From a virus, in the IMG/VR virus record IMGVR_UViG_3300034073_001941, positions 1 through 42,778 of that record: a stretch of 42,778 nucleotides of DNA. One strand, 5' to 3'. The translations under genes and the position numbers were made by a program. Shown here piece by piece: positions 7,681-15,413 of the stretch (position 1 is its first letter; each line of letters begins with the position of its first letter). The notes beneath the pieces were generated by a model. That model did no database searches. It had not been told where the DNA came from and worked only from the letters and a program-made list of their open reading frames with translations.

Positions 7681-8493
7681 GTGAACTGGTACACATCGCT
7701 TGACGACGTAAAAACGCGGCTCGGTATAACGGCCACGACCGACGACGCCTTGCTCGGCATGCTTATCGAGCAGGCGAGTCGGGACGTAGACGAATATTGC
7801 GGGCGGCATTTCTACGTTGAAACGGCGACGCGATACTTCGACACCGGCAAATGGTGGGATCGTTTTTATACTGACGACCTGCTATCGGTGTCTAGCTTTA
7901 CGGTTGACGCCGAGCTTGACGATACTTGGACCGGCGAGACTTGGACGGCATCAGACTATTACCTGATGCCGGACAATTCTTGGCCCAAGACTATCGTCAT
8001 GATTGCGCGCGAGGGCGACTATTGGCTCCCGCGCAACGTGGCGAAGTACGTCAAGATAACGGGCTCGTTCGGCTACGGCGACGGGCTTCGGCAGTCGCCG
8101 GTCGATTCGATTACGCAGACGATTACGGTCGGAAGCACTACGGCGACCACGGTCACGGCGTCGGCGTCCGGAGTTAAAGCTGGATGGACGTTGCTCGTTG
8201 GGTCTGAACAGATGTTTGTGTCGTCAGTGTCGGGCACCACGCTGACGTGCAAGCGCGGCGTAAACGGAACTACTGCGGCAACGCATTCGACGGCGGCGGC
8301 ATCGGTGTATTGCTACCCGACTTCGGTTAAGCGATACGTTGAAATAATGGCGAGCCAAGAGTACGGCGACCGGTTCCGGCACGGCCTGATACAGGAGCGC
8401 ATCGGCAACTACAGCTATCAGCGCACGACGCCGGATAGCGAGTGGAAGACTGCGCAGCGCGTGCTGGGCGGCGTTAAGCGGGTGCGGACGTGA
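7681..8493 (+). CDS. Head-tail adaptor (HK97 gp6-like connector)
   Basis: A 270-residue protein starting with GTG. The first 60 residues (SLDDVKTRLGITATTDDALLGMLIEQASRDVDEYCGR) follow the helical pattern of the gp6/gp15-type connector that docks under the portal. Usual connectors are 100-200 residues. Here a Thr/Ser-rich beta insertion at about residues 140-210 makes it longer and might be a surface-exposed domain. The C-terminal helices return near residue 215. It overlaps the next gene by 4 bases. Confidence 0.8.
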   Translation: MNWYTSLDDVKTRLGITATTDDALLGMLIEQASRDVDEYCGRHFYVETATRYFDTGKWWDRFYTDDLLSVSSFTVDAELDDTWTGETWTASDYYLMPDNSWPKTIVMIAREGDYWLPRNVAKYVKITGSFGYGDGLRQSPVDSITQTITVGSTTATTVTASASGVKAGWTLLVGSEQMFVSSVSGTTLTCKRGVNGTTAATHSTAAASVYCYPTSVKRYVEIMASQEYGDRFRHGLIQERIGNYSYQRTTPDSEWKTAQRVLGGVKRVRT

Positions 8494-8810
8494 GCTACCT
8501 CGGCCTCCTCAACACAACCTGCGCTATCTACCGAAACACCGCGACGACAGACGGCCCGTATGGCGGCCAGACCTTAACGCTGCAATCGTCCGGCGTTAAG
8601 TGTCGGCTGGAAATGATGTCGGCGCGCGAGATGGTAGGCCAGGCGCAGGCGGTTGTCAGCACGCATCGGCTTTTTCTCCCGGCGTCTGTGGATATTCGGC
8701 CCGAGGACGTTGTGCAGGTCTCCAGCGTGGACTACTTGGTCCAGTTCGTTGACGATTCGCCCGGGGGCAAAGCGCACCATATTGAGTGTATGTGCAAGAG
8801 GGTGGCGTGA
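8490..8810 (+). CDS. Head-tail stopper (closure) protein
   Basis: A 106-residue small beta-barrel-type protein starting at a GTG that overlaps the previous stop. Sequence such as GLLNTTCAIYRNT, then VDIRPEDVVQV and DYLVQFVDDSPGGKAHHIECMCKRV, matches the head-completion stopper family (SPP1 gp16 / HK97 gp7-like) that closes the DNA channel. Its place after the adaptor and before the gp10-like protein is the canonical order. Confidence 0.78.
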   Translation: MSYLGLLNTTCAIYRNTATTDGPYGGQTLTLQSSGVKCRLEMMSAREMVGQAQAVVSTHRLFLPASVDIRPEDVVQVSSVDYLVQFVDDSPGGKAHHIECMCKRVA

Positions 8811-8811
8811 G

Positions 8812-9159
8812 ATGGGGCGCATACAAATCGTAATGAATCGCGGACTGCTACGGAACATTTTCGGCGCCACCGACAAGGTTGTCGACGGCTTTGCCGAGGA
8901 CGTGACGCGGCGCGCCAAAGACGATCATGAATGGCGCGACGATACTGGCGCGACAAGGGAGGGGATTACCTGGGACCGCCGGAAAAACGTCGTGGCGCTA
9001 AAGGTTGCCAAGGGTAAAGGCGTTTGGTTTGAACTTGGGTGGAATCACAAACCATACGGCAAGCACGCGCCGGTCTTTATCCGCAAGCCCGGCCTAACAA
9101 AAGCATTCGACGCGATGAAGGACAAACTCGCCGGGCGGCTAAAGGACGTTGTCCGATGA
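8812..9159 (+). CDS. HK97 gp10-like neck/tail completion protein
   Basis: A 115-residue basic protein. The segment around WFELGWNHKPYGKHAPVFI followed by a C-terminal helix (LTKAFDAMKDKLAGRLKDVV) is typical of the HK97 gp10 tail-completion family. The ATG at 8812 is next to the previous stop. The stop overlaps the next ATG (ATGA). Upstream open frame overlaps the stopper gene and is not used. Confidence 0.75.
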   Translation: MGRIQIVMNRGLLRNIFGATDKVVDGFAEDVTRRAKDDHEWRDDTGATREGITWDRRKNVVALKVAKGKGVWFELGWNHKPYGKHAPVFIRKPGLTKAFDAMKDKLAGRLKDVVR

Positions 9160-9584
9160 TTGACGTTCCGCGCGTCATATACGAATACCTGCAAGCTAAC
9201 TCCGGACTGACTTCGCAGGTGAGCACGCGCCTGTATTACGGGCAGTTCCCGAACACTGGCGGAACCAGTTTCGCAAACTCGCAAAAGGCGATTCTGTACA
9301 ACATCATCGGCGGCGAGAACCGCGCGCATTACGAGGTGTTCATACCGCTTGTGCAATTCCGGTGCTACGGTGGCGCGGGCGATTGGGCCGGGAACAAAAG
9401 CTATGAAGTTTACCGCGCGCTACATGACGCTTTTCAATTGGGCACGGTCATGACTACCACTACGACCGGCGTCTTTATGGGCGCTACGGAAGTCGGCAAC
9501 GGCACGACGCTGATTGAGCCTGAGACCGAATGGCCGGTCACTCTGGCTAGTTTTGAGTGCAGAATCAAAGCAAAACCGGCCTAG
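9156..9584 (+). CDS. Tail terminator protein
   Basis: A 142-residue protein with the pattern of the DUF3168 / gpU-like tail-terminator group: an N-terminal helix (VIYEYLQANSGLTSQV), a strand-rich middle with LVQFRCYGG, then a helix (SYEVYRALHDAF) and the late TEWPVTLASFECRI. Tail terminators cap the tail tube and join it to the head. Start is by ATGA overlap with the gp10-like gene. The next gene, the tail tube, fits this order. Confidence 0.75.
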   Translation: MIDVPRVIYEYLQANSGLTSQVSTRLYYGQFPNTGGTSFANSQKAILYNIIGGENRAHYEVFIPLVQFRCYGGAGDWAGNKSYEVYRALHDAFQLGTVMTTTTTGVFMGATEVGNGTTLIEPETEWPVTLASFECRIKAKPA

Positions 9585-9605
9585 CAGGCCACCAAGGAGA
9601 CGCAA

Positions 9606-10217
9606 ATGGGAACGCTTGTAAATGACATTGTGTATGGCGCGGGCCGCGTGTTTATCCACGACTACGGAACGGCGCTCCCTGCCGAGGTGAACACGGCCAC
9701 GGGCGGCGTTGTGACGGTTGCGAATTTCACGAGCGACAGCTATGTGGATTTCGGCGAAATCTCTGAGCCTGTGGTTATCACGCAGGAGAAGACGTGGAAA
9801 GAAGTCGAGACGCATCAGCACACGGCGTCGGTCGGCGGCATTCTGCAACGCGAGCGGGTGACCATCACCGGCACGCTTAGCAAGGGCGACGTGGACGGCA
9901 TTAAAAACGTGTTGCAGGCCGCGACGAAATCCACTACGGCAGCGGGTGCCGGGCAAACCGGCCAGGACATTTTGAAGTTCGGCGGCGTGGCCCCGGCGTA
10001 CAAGACGCTGGTTGTTTTGACCGACGCAAACGCGGCTGGCAAAAGCACGATTCATCATTTCTATCGCGTGCTTATCACCGGGAACACGGCGATCTCGTTG
10101 TCGAAGAATGACGAGGTGACGCTGACGTTTGAGGCAATTGCGTTCGCCGACACGACGAAAAGCGTCGGCGATGAAATCGGCACCATTATCGAAATCACCG
10201 CCAACCCGACCTCGTAA
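9606..10217 (+). CDS. Major tail (tube) protein
   Basis: A 203-residue protein preceded by AAGGAG. It is rich in Thr, Val and Gly and has the alternating pattern of tail-tube proteins, e.g. VTITGTLSKGDVDGIKNVL and ISLSKNDEVTLTFEAIAF. It lies directly between the tail terminator and the tail chaperone genes, which is the invariant position of the tube gene in siphoviruses. Confidence 0.85.
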   Translation: MGTLVNDIVYGAGRVFIHDYGTALPAEVNTATGGVVTVANFTSDSYVDFGEISEPVVITQEKTWKEVETHQHTASVGGILQRERVTITGTLSKGDVDGIKNVLQAATKSTTAAGAGQTGQDILKFGGVAPAYKTLVVLTDANAAGKSTIHHFYRVLITGNTAISLSKNDEVTLTFEAIAFADTTKSVGDEIGTIIEITANPTS

Positions 10218-10235
10218 GAGTTCTCTGGAGTTCAC

Positions 10236-10562
10236 ATGGAATCCGTATTCGAGCCTAAGACGGTTACGGTCACCCTCGCGGGGCTTTCCTTCGATTGGAC
10301 GGAGGCCCCGCGCCGGAAGACGCGCGCCATGATGCGTGACCTGCTACCCATCGGCGAGTTCGATAATGAAAACCCATCGCAGATGCTTGAGGCGGTTGAC
10401 GCCATCTTGGACTTCTTCTACAAGCATCATCCTGACATGGCCGCCGCGCGCGCGGTAATCGACGACACCGCGACTGAGGCCGAAATCGCGGAAGCGTTCC
10501 GGGAGGTGTCGCAGCTAATTGTAGGCCCTTTCGCGGCGACGGTTGCGGGAGCAAAGGAGTAA
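10236..10562 (+). CDS. Tail assembly chaperone, G-type
   Basis: A 108-residue acidic, helical protein between the tail tube and tape measure genes, the fixed position of lambda gpG-like chaperones that keep the tape measure soluble during tail assembly. The frame ends in AAG GAG TAA. Conserved-looking coding sequence continues immediately in the -1 frame, so a fraction of ribosomes probably shift to make a longer GT product. Confidence 0.78.
   Translation: MESVFEPKTVTVTLAGLSFDWTEAPRRKTRAMMRDLLPIGEFDNENPSQMLEAVDAILDFFYKHHPDMAAARAVIDDTATEAEIAEAFREVSQLIVGPFAATVAGAKE
10550..10562 (+). promoter_or_regulatory. Candidate -1 ribosomal frameshift site
   Basis: In the zero frame the end reads A GCA AAG GAG TAA. 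Slippage of the AAG-decoding tRNA back onto AAA (10553-10555) would enter the -1 frame at 10556 and bypass the stop. The heptamer is not a textbook X-XXY-YYZ site because the GCA codon does not re-pair well. The overlapping AAAGGAG could act as a Shine-Dalgarno-like stimulator. The exact site is inferred. Confidence 0.4.
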
Positions 10563-10801
10563 GGCTGCCGGAGAATTGGGAAGCTGAGTTATACGATGCC
10601 GTAATGGTCGAATACGGCATCTCATTCTTGGAAATCGAAGAGCGGTGGACGGATAGGCAATTCATGGCGATTTTAGATGCGATGAATAAGCGGCTCGAAA
10701 AGGTTAACAAGGCCCGGGGCGTCAATCGCACTCGGCACGCTGACCCGGCATCGTTCGCTCAATCGGCTTCAGGTTTCAGCTATAAAAAGGTAGGCGGATA
10801 A
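10556..10801 (+). CDS. T-part of the GT tail chaperone, made by -1 frameshift
   Basis: The -1 frame relative to the G gene stays open through the G stop to 10801. It begins GVRLPENWEAELYDAVM, protein-like sequence well before the only ATG (10604), which lacks a ribosome site. A fusion with gpG would be about 188 residues. In lambda-like phages the T domain binds tail-tube subunits while G coats the tape measure. The stop TAA is directly followed by the tape measure ATG. Confidence 0.6.
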   Translation, partial: GVRLPENWEAELYDAVMVEYGISFLEIEERWTDRQFMAILDAMNKRLEKVNKARGVNRTRHADPASFAQSASGFSYKKVGG

Positions 10802-12376
10802 ATGGCGGTCACGTTAGGCGAAGCGATTCTGTATCTGAAGACTGACGCCAAGGGATTGACGGCGGGGCTGAAACAGGCGCAGTCTCAGGTAAGCGGCGTC
10901 ATGGAGTCGATACGCGCAAACTCCCTGGCTATAGGCGCAGGTATGACGGCTGTTGGCGGTGGGATACTTGCGTTTCTTGGCACAAGCCTAAAGGCCGCTG
11001 GCGAAGCTGAAGATGCGCTGGCGCAATTGGAGGCGGTGCTTAAATCTACCGGCGGCGCGGCCGGTCTTACCTCGGAAGAGCTTCAGAAAATGGCTTCGGG
11101 CTTGCAAGAGGTTACGACTTACGACGACGAAATGATTATGTCGGCCGAGTCGCTTTTGCTGACGTTTACGAAGATCGGGCGCGACGTTTTTCCCGAGGCG
11201 CTTAATTCTGTGCTCGATATGTCAACTGCGCTGGGGCAAGACCTAAAGAGTAGCGCCATACAATTGGGCAAGGCGCTGAACGACCCCATCCGCGGCGTGA
11301 CGGCTTTGCAGCGCGTTGGCGTATCGTTTACAGAAACGCAGCGAGAGCAAATCAAGGCGATGGTTGAAGCTGGCGACGTCATGGGCGCGCAAAAGCTTAT
11401 TCTCGCCGAGCTTAACATGGAGTTTGGCGGAAGCGCGGCCGCGGCGGCCAGCACGTTCAATGGCGCAATGGCGCAAATGAAAAACGCGCTTGGCGATTTG
11501 TTCGAGGTTATTGGCAACGCACTCACGGATGGCGGCGGCATCAAGGGGCTTGTCCAGCAGATTCAATCTATTATTGAACGGACCACGGCATGGGTGCAGG
11601 CGAACCCGGCGCTTACGTCTTCGATAGTGCAAATAGCAGGTGTCATCGGCGGTCTCATGCTTGTCCTCGGCCCACTCTTCATCATGCTCCCCGGCATCGT
11701 CACGGCGTTCGGGCTTATGAAGGCCGCTGTTCTGGCCGTTGGCGCTGTTCTCGCGGGCATATCCGCGCCCATCGTCGCTATCGTCGCGGGCATCGCGGCG
11801 CTTATCGCTGCGGGCATCGCGTTGTACAAGAATTGGGATTCGGTAGGCAAGTGGCTTTCGGAGACGTGGGAAACCATTAAAACCACGTTCCTCGAAGGCA
11901 TCGCCTATGTCGGCGAAATCGTCGGCAAAGGCGCGGCGTGGATATACAAGCTGTTCACTGACCCCATCGGCACCATAGCTGAGTCGTGGCAATGGCTCAC
12001 GGATTTCGTCGGCGGGCTGTTCTCCAACATCGTCGGCTGGTTCGAGATGGCTTACAACTACATCGCGGGTCTGTGGCAATCGATTAAGGGCATGGCGGCC
12101 GACGTTATATCCGCGTTCACGGGCGGCTACTTCGGCGGCTTCTCGGGCGCGCTTGCGGACGGCGGCACCGTGGCGGCGAACAAGGCGTATATCGTCGGCG
12201 AGCGCGGACCGGAGGTTTTCGTGCCGTCGAGTTCCGGGCGCGTGCATTCCAACGAAGATTCGCGAGGGATGATGGGCGGGATGACATTTAACATACAAAG
12301 TCTGGTAGTGCGAGAAGAGGCCGACGTGCCTAAGATTGCCCGGCAACTCTACCGCATGGTCGAAATGGGGGCGTAG
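10802..12376 (+). CDS. Tail tape measure protein
   Basis: A 524-residue protein that sets tail length and passes into the host during DNA entry. The N-terminal part has typical tape-measure sequence (VTLGEAILYLKTDAKGLTAG, then long Ala-rich helices). Hydrophobic segments cluster at about residues 268-343, and Trp/Gly-rich sequence follows. The C-terminus YIVGERGPEVFVPSSSGRV is a very common tape-measure ending. The length is short for the family, predicting a tail of roughly 75-80 nm at about 0.15 nm per residue (estimate). Confidence 0.93.
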   Translation: MAVTLGEAILYLKTDAKGLTAGLKQAQSQVSGVMESIRANSLAIGAGMTAVGGGILAFLGTSLKAAGEAEDALAQLEAVLKSTGGAAGLTSEELQKMASGLQEVTTYDDEMIMSAESLLLTFTKIGRDVFPEALNSVLDMSTALGQDLKSSAIQLGKALNDPIRGVTALQRVGVSFTETQREQIKAMVEAGDVMGAQKLILAELNMEFGGSAAAAASTFNGAMAQMKNALGDLFEVIGNALTDGGGIKGLVQQIQSIIERTTAWVQANPALTSSIVQIAGVIGGLMLVLGPLFIMLPGIVTAFGLMKAAVLAVGAVLAGISAPIVAIVAGIAALIAAGIALYKNWDSVGKWLSETWETIKTTFLEGIAYVGEIVGKGAAWIYKLFTDPIGTIAESWQWLTDFVGGLFSNIVGWFEMAYNYIAGLWQSIKGMAADVISAFTGGYFGGFSGALADGGTVAANKAYIVGERGPEVFVPSSSGRVHSNEDSRGMMGGMTFNIQSLVVREEADVPKIARQLYRMVEMGA

Positions 12377-12378
12377 TC

Positions 12379-13170
12379 ATGGCGAACTCATTCTCCTTCG
12401 ACGGCACTGACATGGCGGGCGCGAGCTACAGCCTGACCTTGCAGCGCGAGGCGGTGCCGATGATTGCGCCGCTGGACGTCGCCAGTTATAACGTGCCGTA
12501 TGCCTACGGCGGCTATGTATACGGGACGAACGTCCAGCCGTTGTCCATAACGTGCAACTGCGTTATCACCGGGACTAGCATCTCAAATCTTTGGACCAAG
12601 ATTGACGCTATCAAGGCGAAGCTATACACGAACGAAACCAAGGCGTTGATATTCGACTATCTTTCGACGAGGCGGTATCTAGCGCGGCTGACGGAGTTCG
12701 GCGCGGCCAGCTTTCTTGGCACGACCGGCGCGGAATTTACGCTGACGTTTATTGCTCCGATGGGGATTGCTGAGGCCACGTCCGCCACGACGCAGACCGT
12801 GACGGTAGACGAGACGCCCGAGAGTTTCAACGTGCCGGCGTCCAGCGTAGTGGCGGGCACAGCCTACGCGCATCCTGTGTGGACGTACACGGCGGCGGGG
12901 TCCGTTACGTCGCTAACGCTGGCGAATACCACGACATCGGAATCGGTTACGTGGGCCGGCACGCTGGCGTCCGGGCACATGCTCAGGTTTGACGCGGAAC
13001 GGATGATTGTCGAGAAGTCTACGGATTCAGGCACGAGCTGGACGGCTGATATGTCGGGCGTTAACTCGGGCGTGTTCCCGACGTTGCAACCGGCCGTAGC
13101 AAACGCATGCACTTTGACAGGCGCCACGGCTGGCAGCCTGGGAATAAGCTACAGGGCGCGGTATCTGTAA
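12379..13170 (+). CDS. Distal tail protein (Dit-like)
   Basis: A 263-residue protein directly behind the tape measure gene, 2 bases after its stop. The N-terminal half (GTNVQPLSITCNCVITGTS, then SNLWTKIDAIKAKL and TLTFIAPMG) has the pattern of siphovirus Dit proteins (PF05709-like), which form the hexameric ring joining the tail tube to the adhesion device. The C-terminal 130 residues look like a beta-sandwich, as in many Dit proteins with a galectin-like domain. Confidence 0.75.
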   Translation: MANSFSFDGTDMAGASYSLTLQREAVPMIAPLDVASYNVPYAYGGYVYGTNVQPLSITCNCVITGTSISNLWTKIDAIKAKLYTNETKALIFDYLSTRRYLARLTEFGAASFLGTTGAEFTLTFIAPMGIAEATSATTQTVTVDETPESFNVPASSVVAGTAYAHPVWTYTAAGSVTSLTLANTTTSESVTWAGTLASGHMLRFDAERMIVEKSTDSGTSWTADMSGVNSGVFPTLQPAVANACTLTGATAGSLGISYRARYL

Positions 13171-13185
13171 CAGTAGGAGCCAAGG

Positions 13186-14394
13186 ATGGCGACTTCGTTT
13201 CATAAAGTTAAGAATGCGTTTTCGACGTTGCCCTTGGGCACGTTGTCTACAGGGATAACTGATTCAGGCCTGAGCATCGTCCTTAACACGGGCGAGGGCG
13301 CATCGTTCCCGAGCAGCGGCCCGTTCTGGGTTTCGATAGACGAAGAGATTATCGAAATCACTTCCAGATCGACGGACACACTGACCGTCACGACCGGCAC
13401 GGGGCGCGGCGCGCAATCGAGCGTGGCGTCTGCTCACCTTGAAGACGCTGGCGTGTACCTCATGGTGACGGCGGGGGCGCTGGAAGAATTGCATACGGCG
13501 GTAAACGCCATCGAGAACGGGACGGTCACTCTGGCCGGCGTGAAGGTAGGGGACAACGCCAAAGTCACGTTCGGCGCCGATGACGATTGGGCGTTTGGAT
13601 ACGACTCGGCGCTTGGCGCGGCAGTCCTCGTTGACGATGCCGACAACATCTTGTTCAAGATTGCCGACCTTGGCACGACGGCCTATCCGGTCTTCGAGGC
13701 CCCGGCGCTTGAGACGCACCGAGCGATTAGCACGACGGGCAACGAGGTGTCGCTGCGGCTTAGCTTGAACGCTACCGATGACGACGCTGTGACGGCGGCG
13801 GAGATTCGGGCGCAGTGGACGACAAACACGCTTGACGCCGAGGTGTCGCGGCTTAGCTGGTATGTGCGCAACACGACGCTGGCGGAGCAGATGCGGCTGT
13901 CGGGCGACGGGGATTTGACGGTCTACGGGAATTCCATAACGCTTGATTGCGATGAGGCTGCTGCGGCTTTGTTTGTTTCCAGTGGTTTGGCCGCACAAAA
14001 TCGCGGTCTGCGATTTAGCACGTCTGGCTCCGCCCGTTGGGATATTGTGGCTAACGGGGCGGAATCCGGGAGCGATGCCGGTTCCAACTTATTTATTCAG
14101 GCCAGAACGGATGGCGGGTCATTTATCGATAACCCGGTGACCATAGCGCGTGCGGCCGGGGGGAGCATTACTTTTGCTCGGCCTGTGGTTATGAACGCGA
14201 ACGGCACCTTTGGCGATGCCAGTACAGACACCTACACGTTTACCGGCCGCATGATTGTCCGTAGCGTCACCGACGCTGGGCCGATGACTGCGACGGCTGG
14301 CACTCAAAAAGAAATCGTGTTCAATACAAGCGATTCCAAGTTCTACGGATGCACGGTCACCGGTAGCCCGGCGACATGGGCGGCGTTCCACTGA
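13186..14394 (+). CDS. Putative tail fibre / baseplate adhesin, 402 aa
   Basis: A 402-residue protein rich in Thr, Ala, Gly and Asp with an AGGAG ribosome site. The N-terminal 100 residues contain a module (VSIDEEIIEITSRSTDTLTV) often seen at the start of phage tail-associated proteins. The middle is repetitive beta-type sequence. The end (KEIVFNTSDSKFYGCTV, then SPATWAAF) resembles C-termini of phage tail fibres and upper-baseplate proteins. It overlaps the esterase gene by one base. Binding to host surface glycans is inferred from context. Confidence 0.6.
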   Translation: MATSFHKVKNAFSTLPLGTLSTGITDSGLSIVLNTGEGASFPSSGPFWVSIDEEIIEITSRSTDTLTVTTGTGRGAQSSVASAHLEDAGVYLMVTAGALEELHTAVNAIENGTVTLAGVKVGDNAKVTFGADDDWAFGYDSALGAAVLVDDADNILFKIADLGTTAYPVFEAPALETHRAISTTGNEVSLRLSLNATDDDAVTAAEIRAQWTTNTLDAEVSRLSWYVRNTTLAEQMRLSGDGDLTVYGNSITLDCDEAAAALFVSSGLAAQNRGLRFSTSGSARWDIVANGAESGSDAGSNLFIQARTDGGSFIDNPVTIARAAGGSITFARPVVMNANGTFGDASTDTYTFTGRMIVRSVTDAGPMTATAGTQKEIVFNTSDSKFYGCTVTGSPATWAAFH

Positions 14395-15251
14395 TGGCGC
14401 TCATAGCTTCCAACGTCTTATACGGCTACGGTGAAACGACCAGTACCGACGTGTCGCTACGGCTGGACATCTACAGCCCGGACCCGCCGCTGTCCCCTGC
14501 GCCCGTGGTTATCAATTTCCACGGCGGCGGGTTCTTCTCCGGCAACAAGGGCGGCACGCAAATCGTCACGCTGGCAACGACGCTGAACGCGGCGGGCTAT
14601 CACTTCTTAGATTGCGATTACCGGCTCGAAGGCGACAATCCCGACGTGCCGAGCGGCGAAATCACCGAGGCGGAAGCGGCCTACCCAGAGGTCAGCACGG
14701 CCAATGCCACCGCAATCGTGGCGGCCATGTACGACATGAAGACGGCGGTGCGGTGGGTTCGGGCGAACGCTTCGACCTACCGATTCGACACCAACTACAT
14801 CGTGACCTGCGGCAATTCGGCGGGCAGCATCGCGGCGCTTACGTGCGCCGTCAGCCCAACGACCAAGTACGTCTCATCTCACGTCAGCAATAACATCGGC
14901 CAGAGCAACGCCATTCAAGGATGCCTGTGCCTGTGGGGCGGCTCCGAACTTGCCATGGGCCTTGGATGGTTCACGAGCGCAGACCCGCCGATCATGATCT
15001 GGCACGGCGACGCCGACACGAACCCGTACACAAACTATGACCCGCGCATGCTGGCAATCATCGCTGAGATGGATTTAGAGAACGTAGACTATACGCCCTA
15101 CATCATCCCCGGCGGCGGTCACGTCGTATGGACCCAGGAGCAAAACGGGGTCTCTATTTACGACACGTGTGCGGCGTGGGTCAAGGCGAACGTGACCAAT
15201 CCGTTGCTGCAAAGCCCGCAGCCGTTCTACGTCCAACAGGCTTTCCAATAG
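14394..15251 (+). CDS. Alpha/beta-hydrolase esterase in the tail module
   Basis: A 285-residue enzyme of the carboxylesterase-like (hormone-sensitive-lipase type) group. The oxyanion-hole motif HGGGF lies at residues 43-47, the nucleophile elbow GNSAG at 140-144 (S142), the acid in WHGDADTN (D206 or D208) and the catalytic His in GGGHVVW (H243). All catalytic parts are present with normal spacing, so activity is expected. There is no signal peptide. It sits between two tail genes with a TGATG overlap, so it is probably a virion protein that removes acyl or acetyl groups from a host surface polymer. The substrate is unknown. An in-frame ATG at 14376 overlaps the upstream gene more and is less likely. 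Confidence 0.85.
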   Translation: MALIASNVLYGYGETTSTDVSLRLDIYSPDPPLSPAPVVINFHGGGFFSGNKGGTQIVTLATTLNAAGYHFLDCDYRLEGDNPDVPSGEITEAEAAYPEVSTANATAIVAAMYDMKTAVRWVRANASTYRFDTNYIVTCGNSAGSIAALTCAVSPTTKYVSSHVSNNIGQSNAIQGCLCLWGGSELAMGLGWFTSADPPIMIWHGDADTNPYTNYDPRMLAIIAEMDLENVDYTPYIIPGGGHVVWTQEQNGVSIYDTCAAWVKANVTNPLLQSPQPFYVQQAFQ

Positions 15252-15260
15252 GAGCAACCA

Positions 15261-15413
15261 ATGACCCCCACCGAAGCCCTCGCTATCCTGAACCAAGCCC
15301 GCCAAGTCCTACAAGCGGATTGGGCAACGCACCAGAAACTTGCATCTGCGGTGAAGGTTCTCGACGCCGCGATTAATCCCAGCCCCGTCACCGGACCTTC
15401 CGAGACCCGATGA
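15261..15413 (+). CDS. Small helical protein, 50 aa
   Basis: A 50-residue ORF with AGGAG at ideal spacing. The sequence forms one amphipathic helix (TPTEALAILNQARQVL and onward) with a short Pro-rich tail. It overlaps the following Tal-like gene by ATGA. Function unknown. It might be a small accessory of the tail tip or a chaperone for the neighbouring adhesins. Confidence 0.6.
   Translation: MTPTEALAILNQARQVLQADWATHQKLASAVKVLDAAINPSPVTGPSETR

Noticed and set aside
11243-12346. Minus-strand frame of 367 codons opposite the tape measure gene
   Set aside because: Composition is Arg/His/Asp-rich without motifs, and the plus strand encodes an unmistakable tape measure protein.
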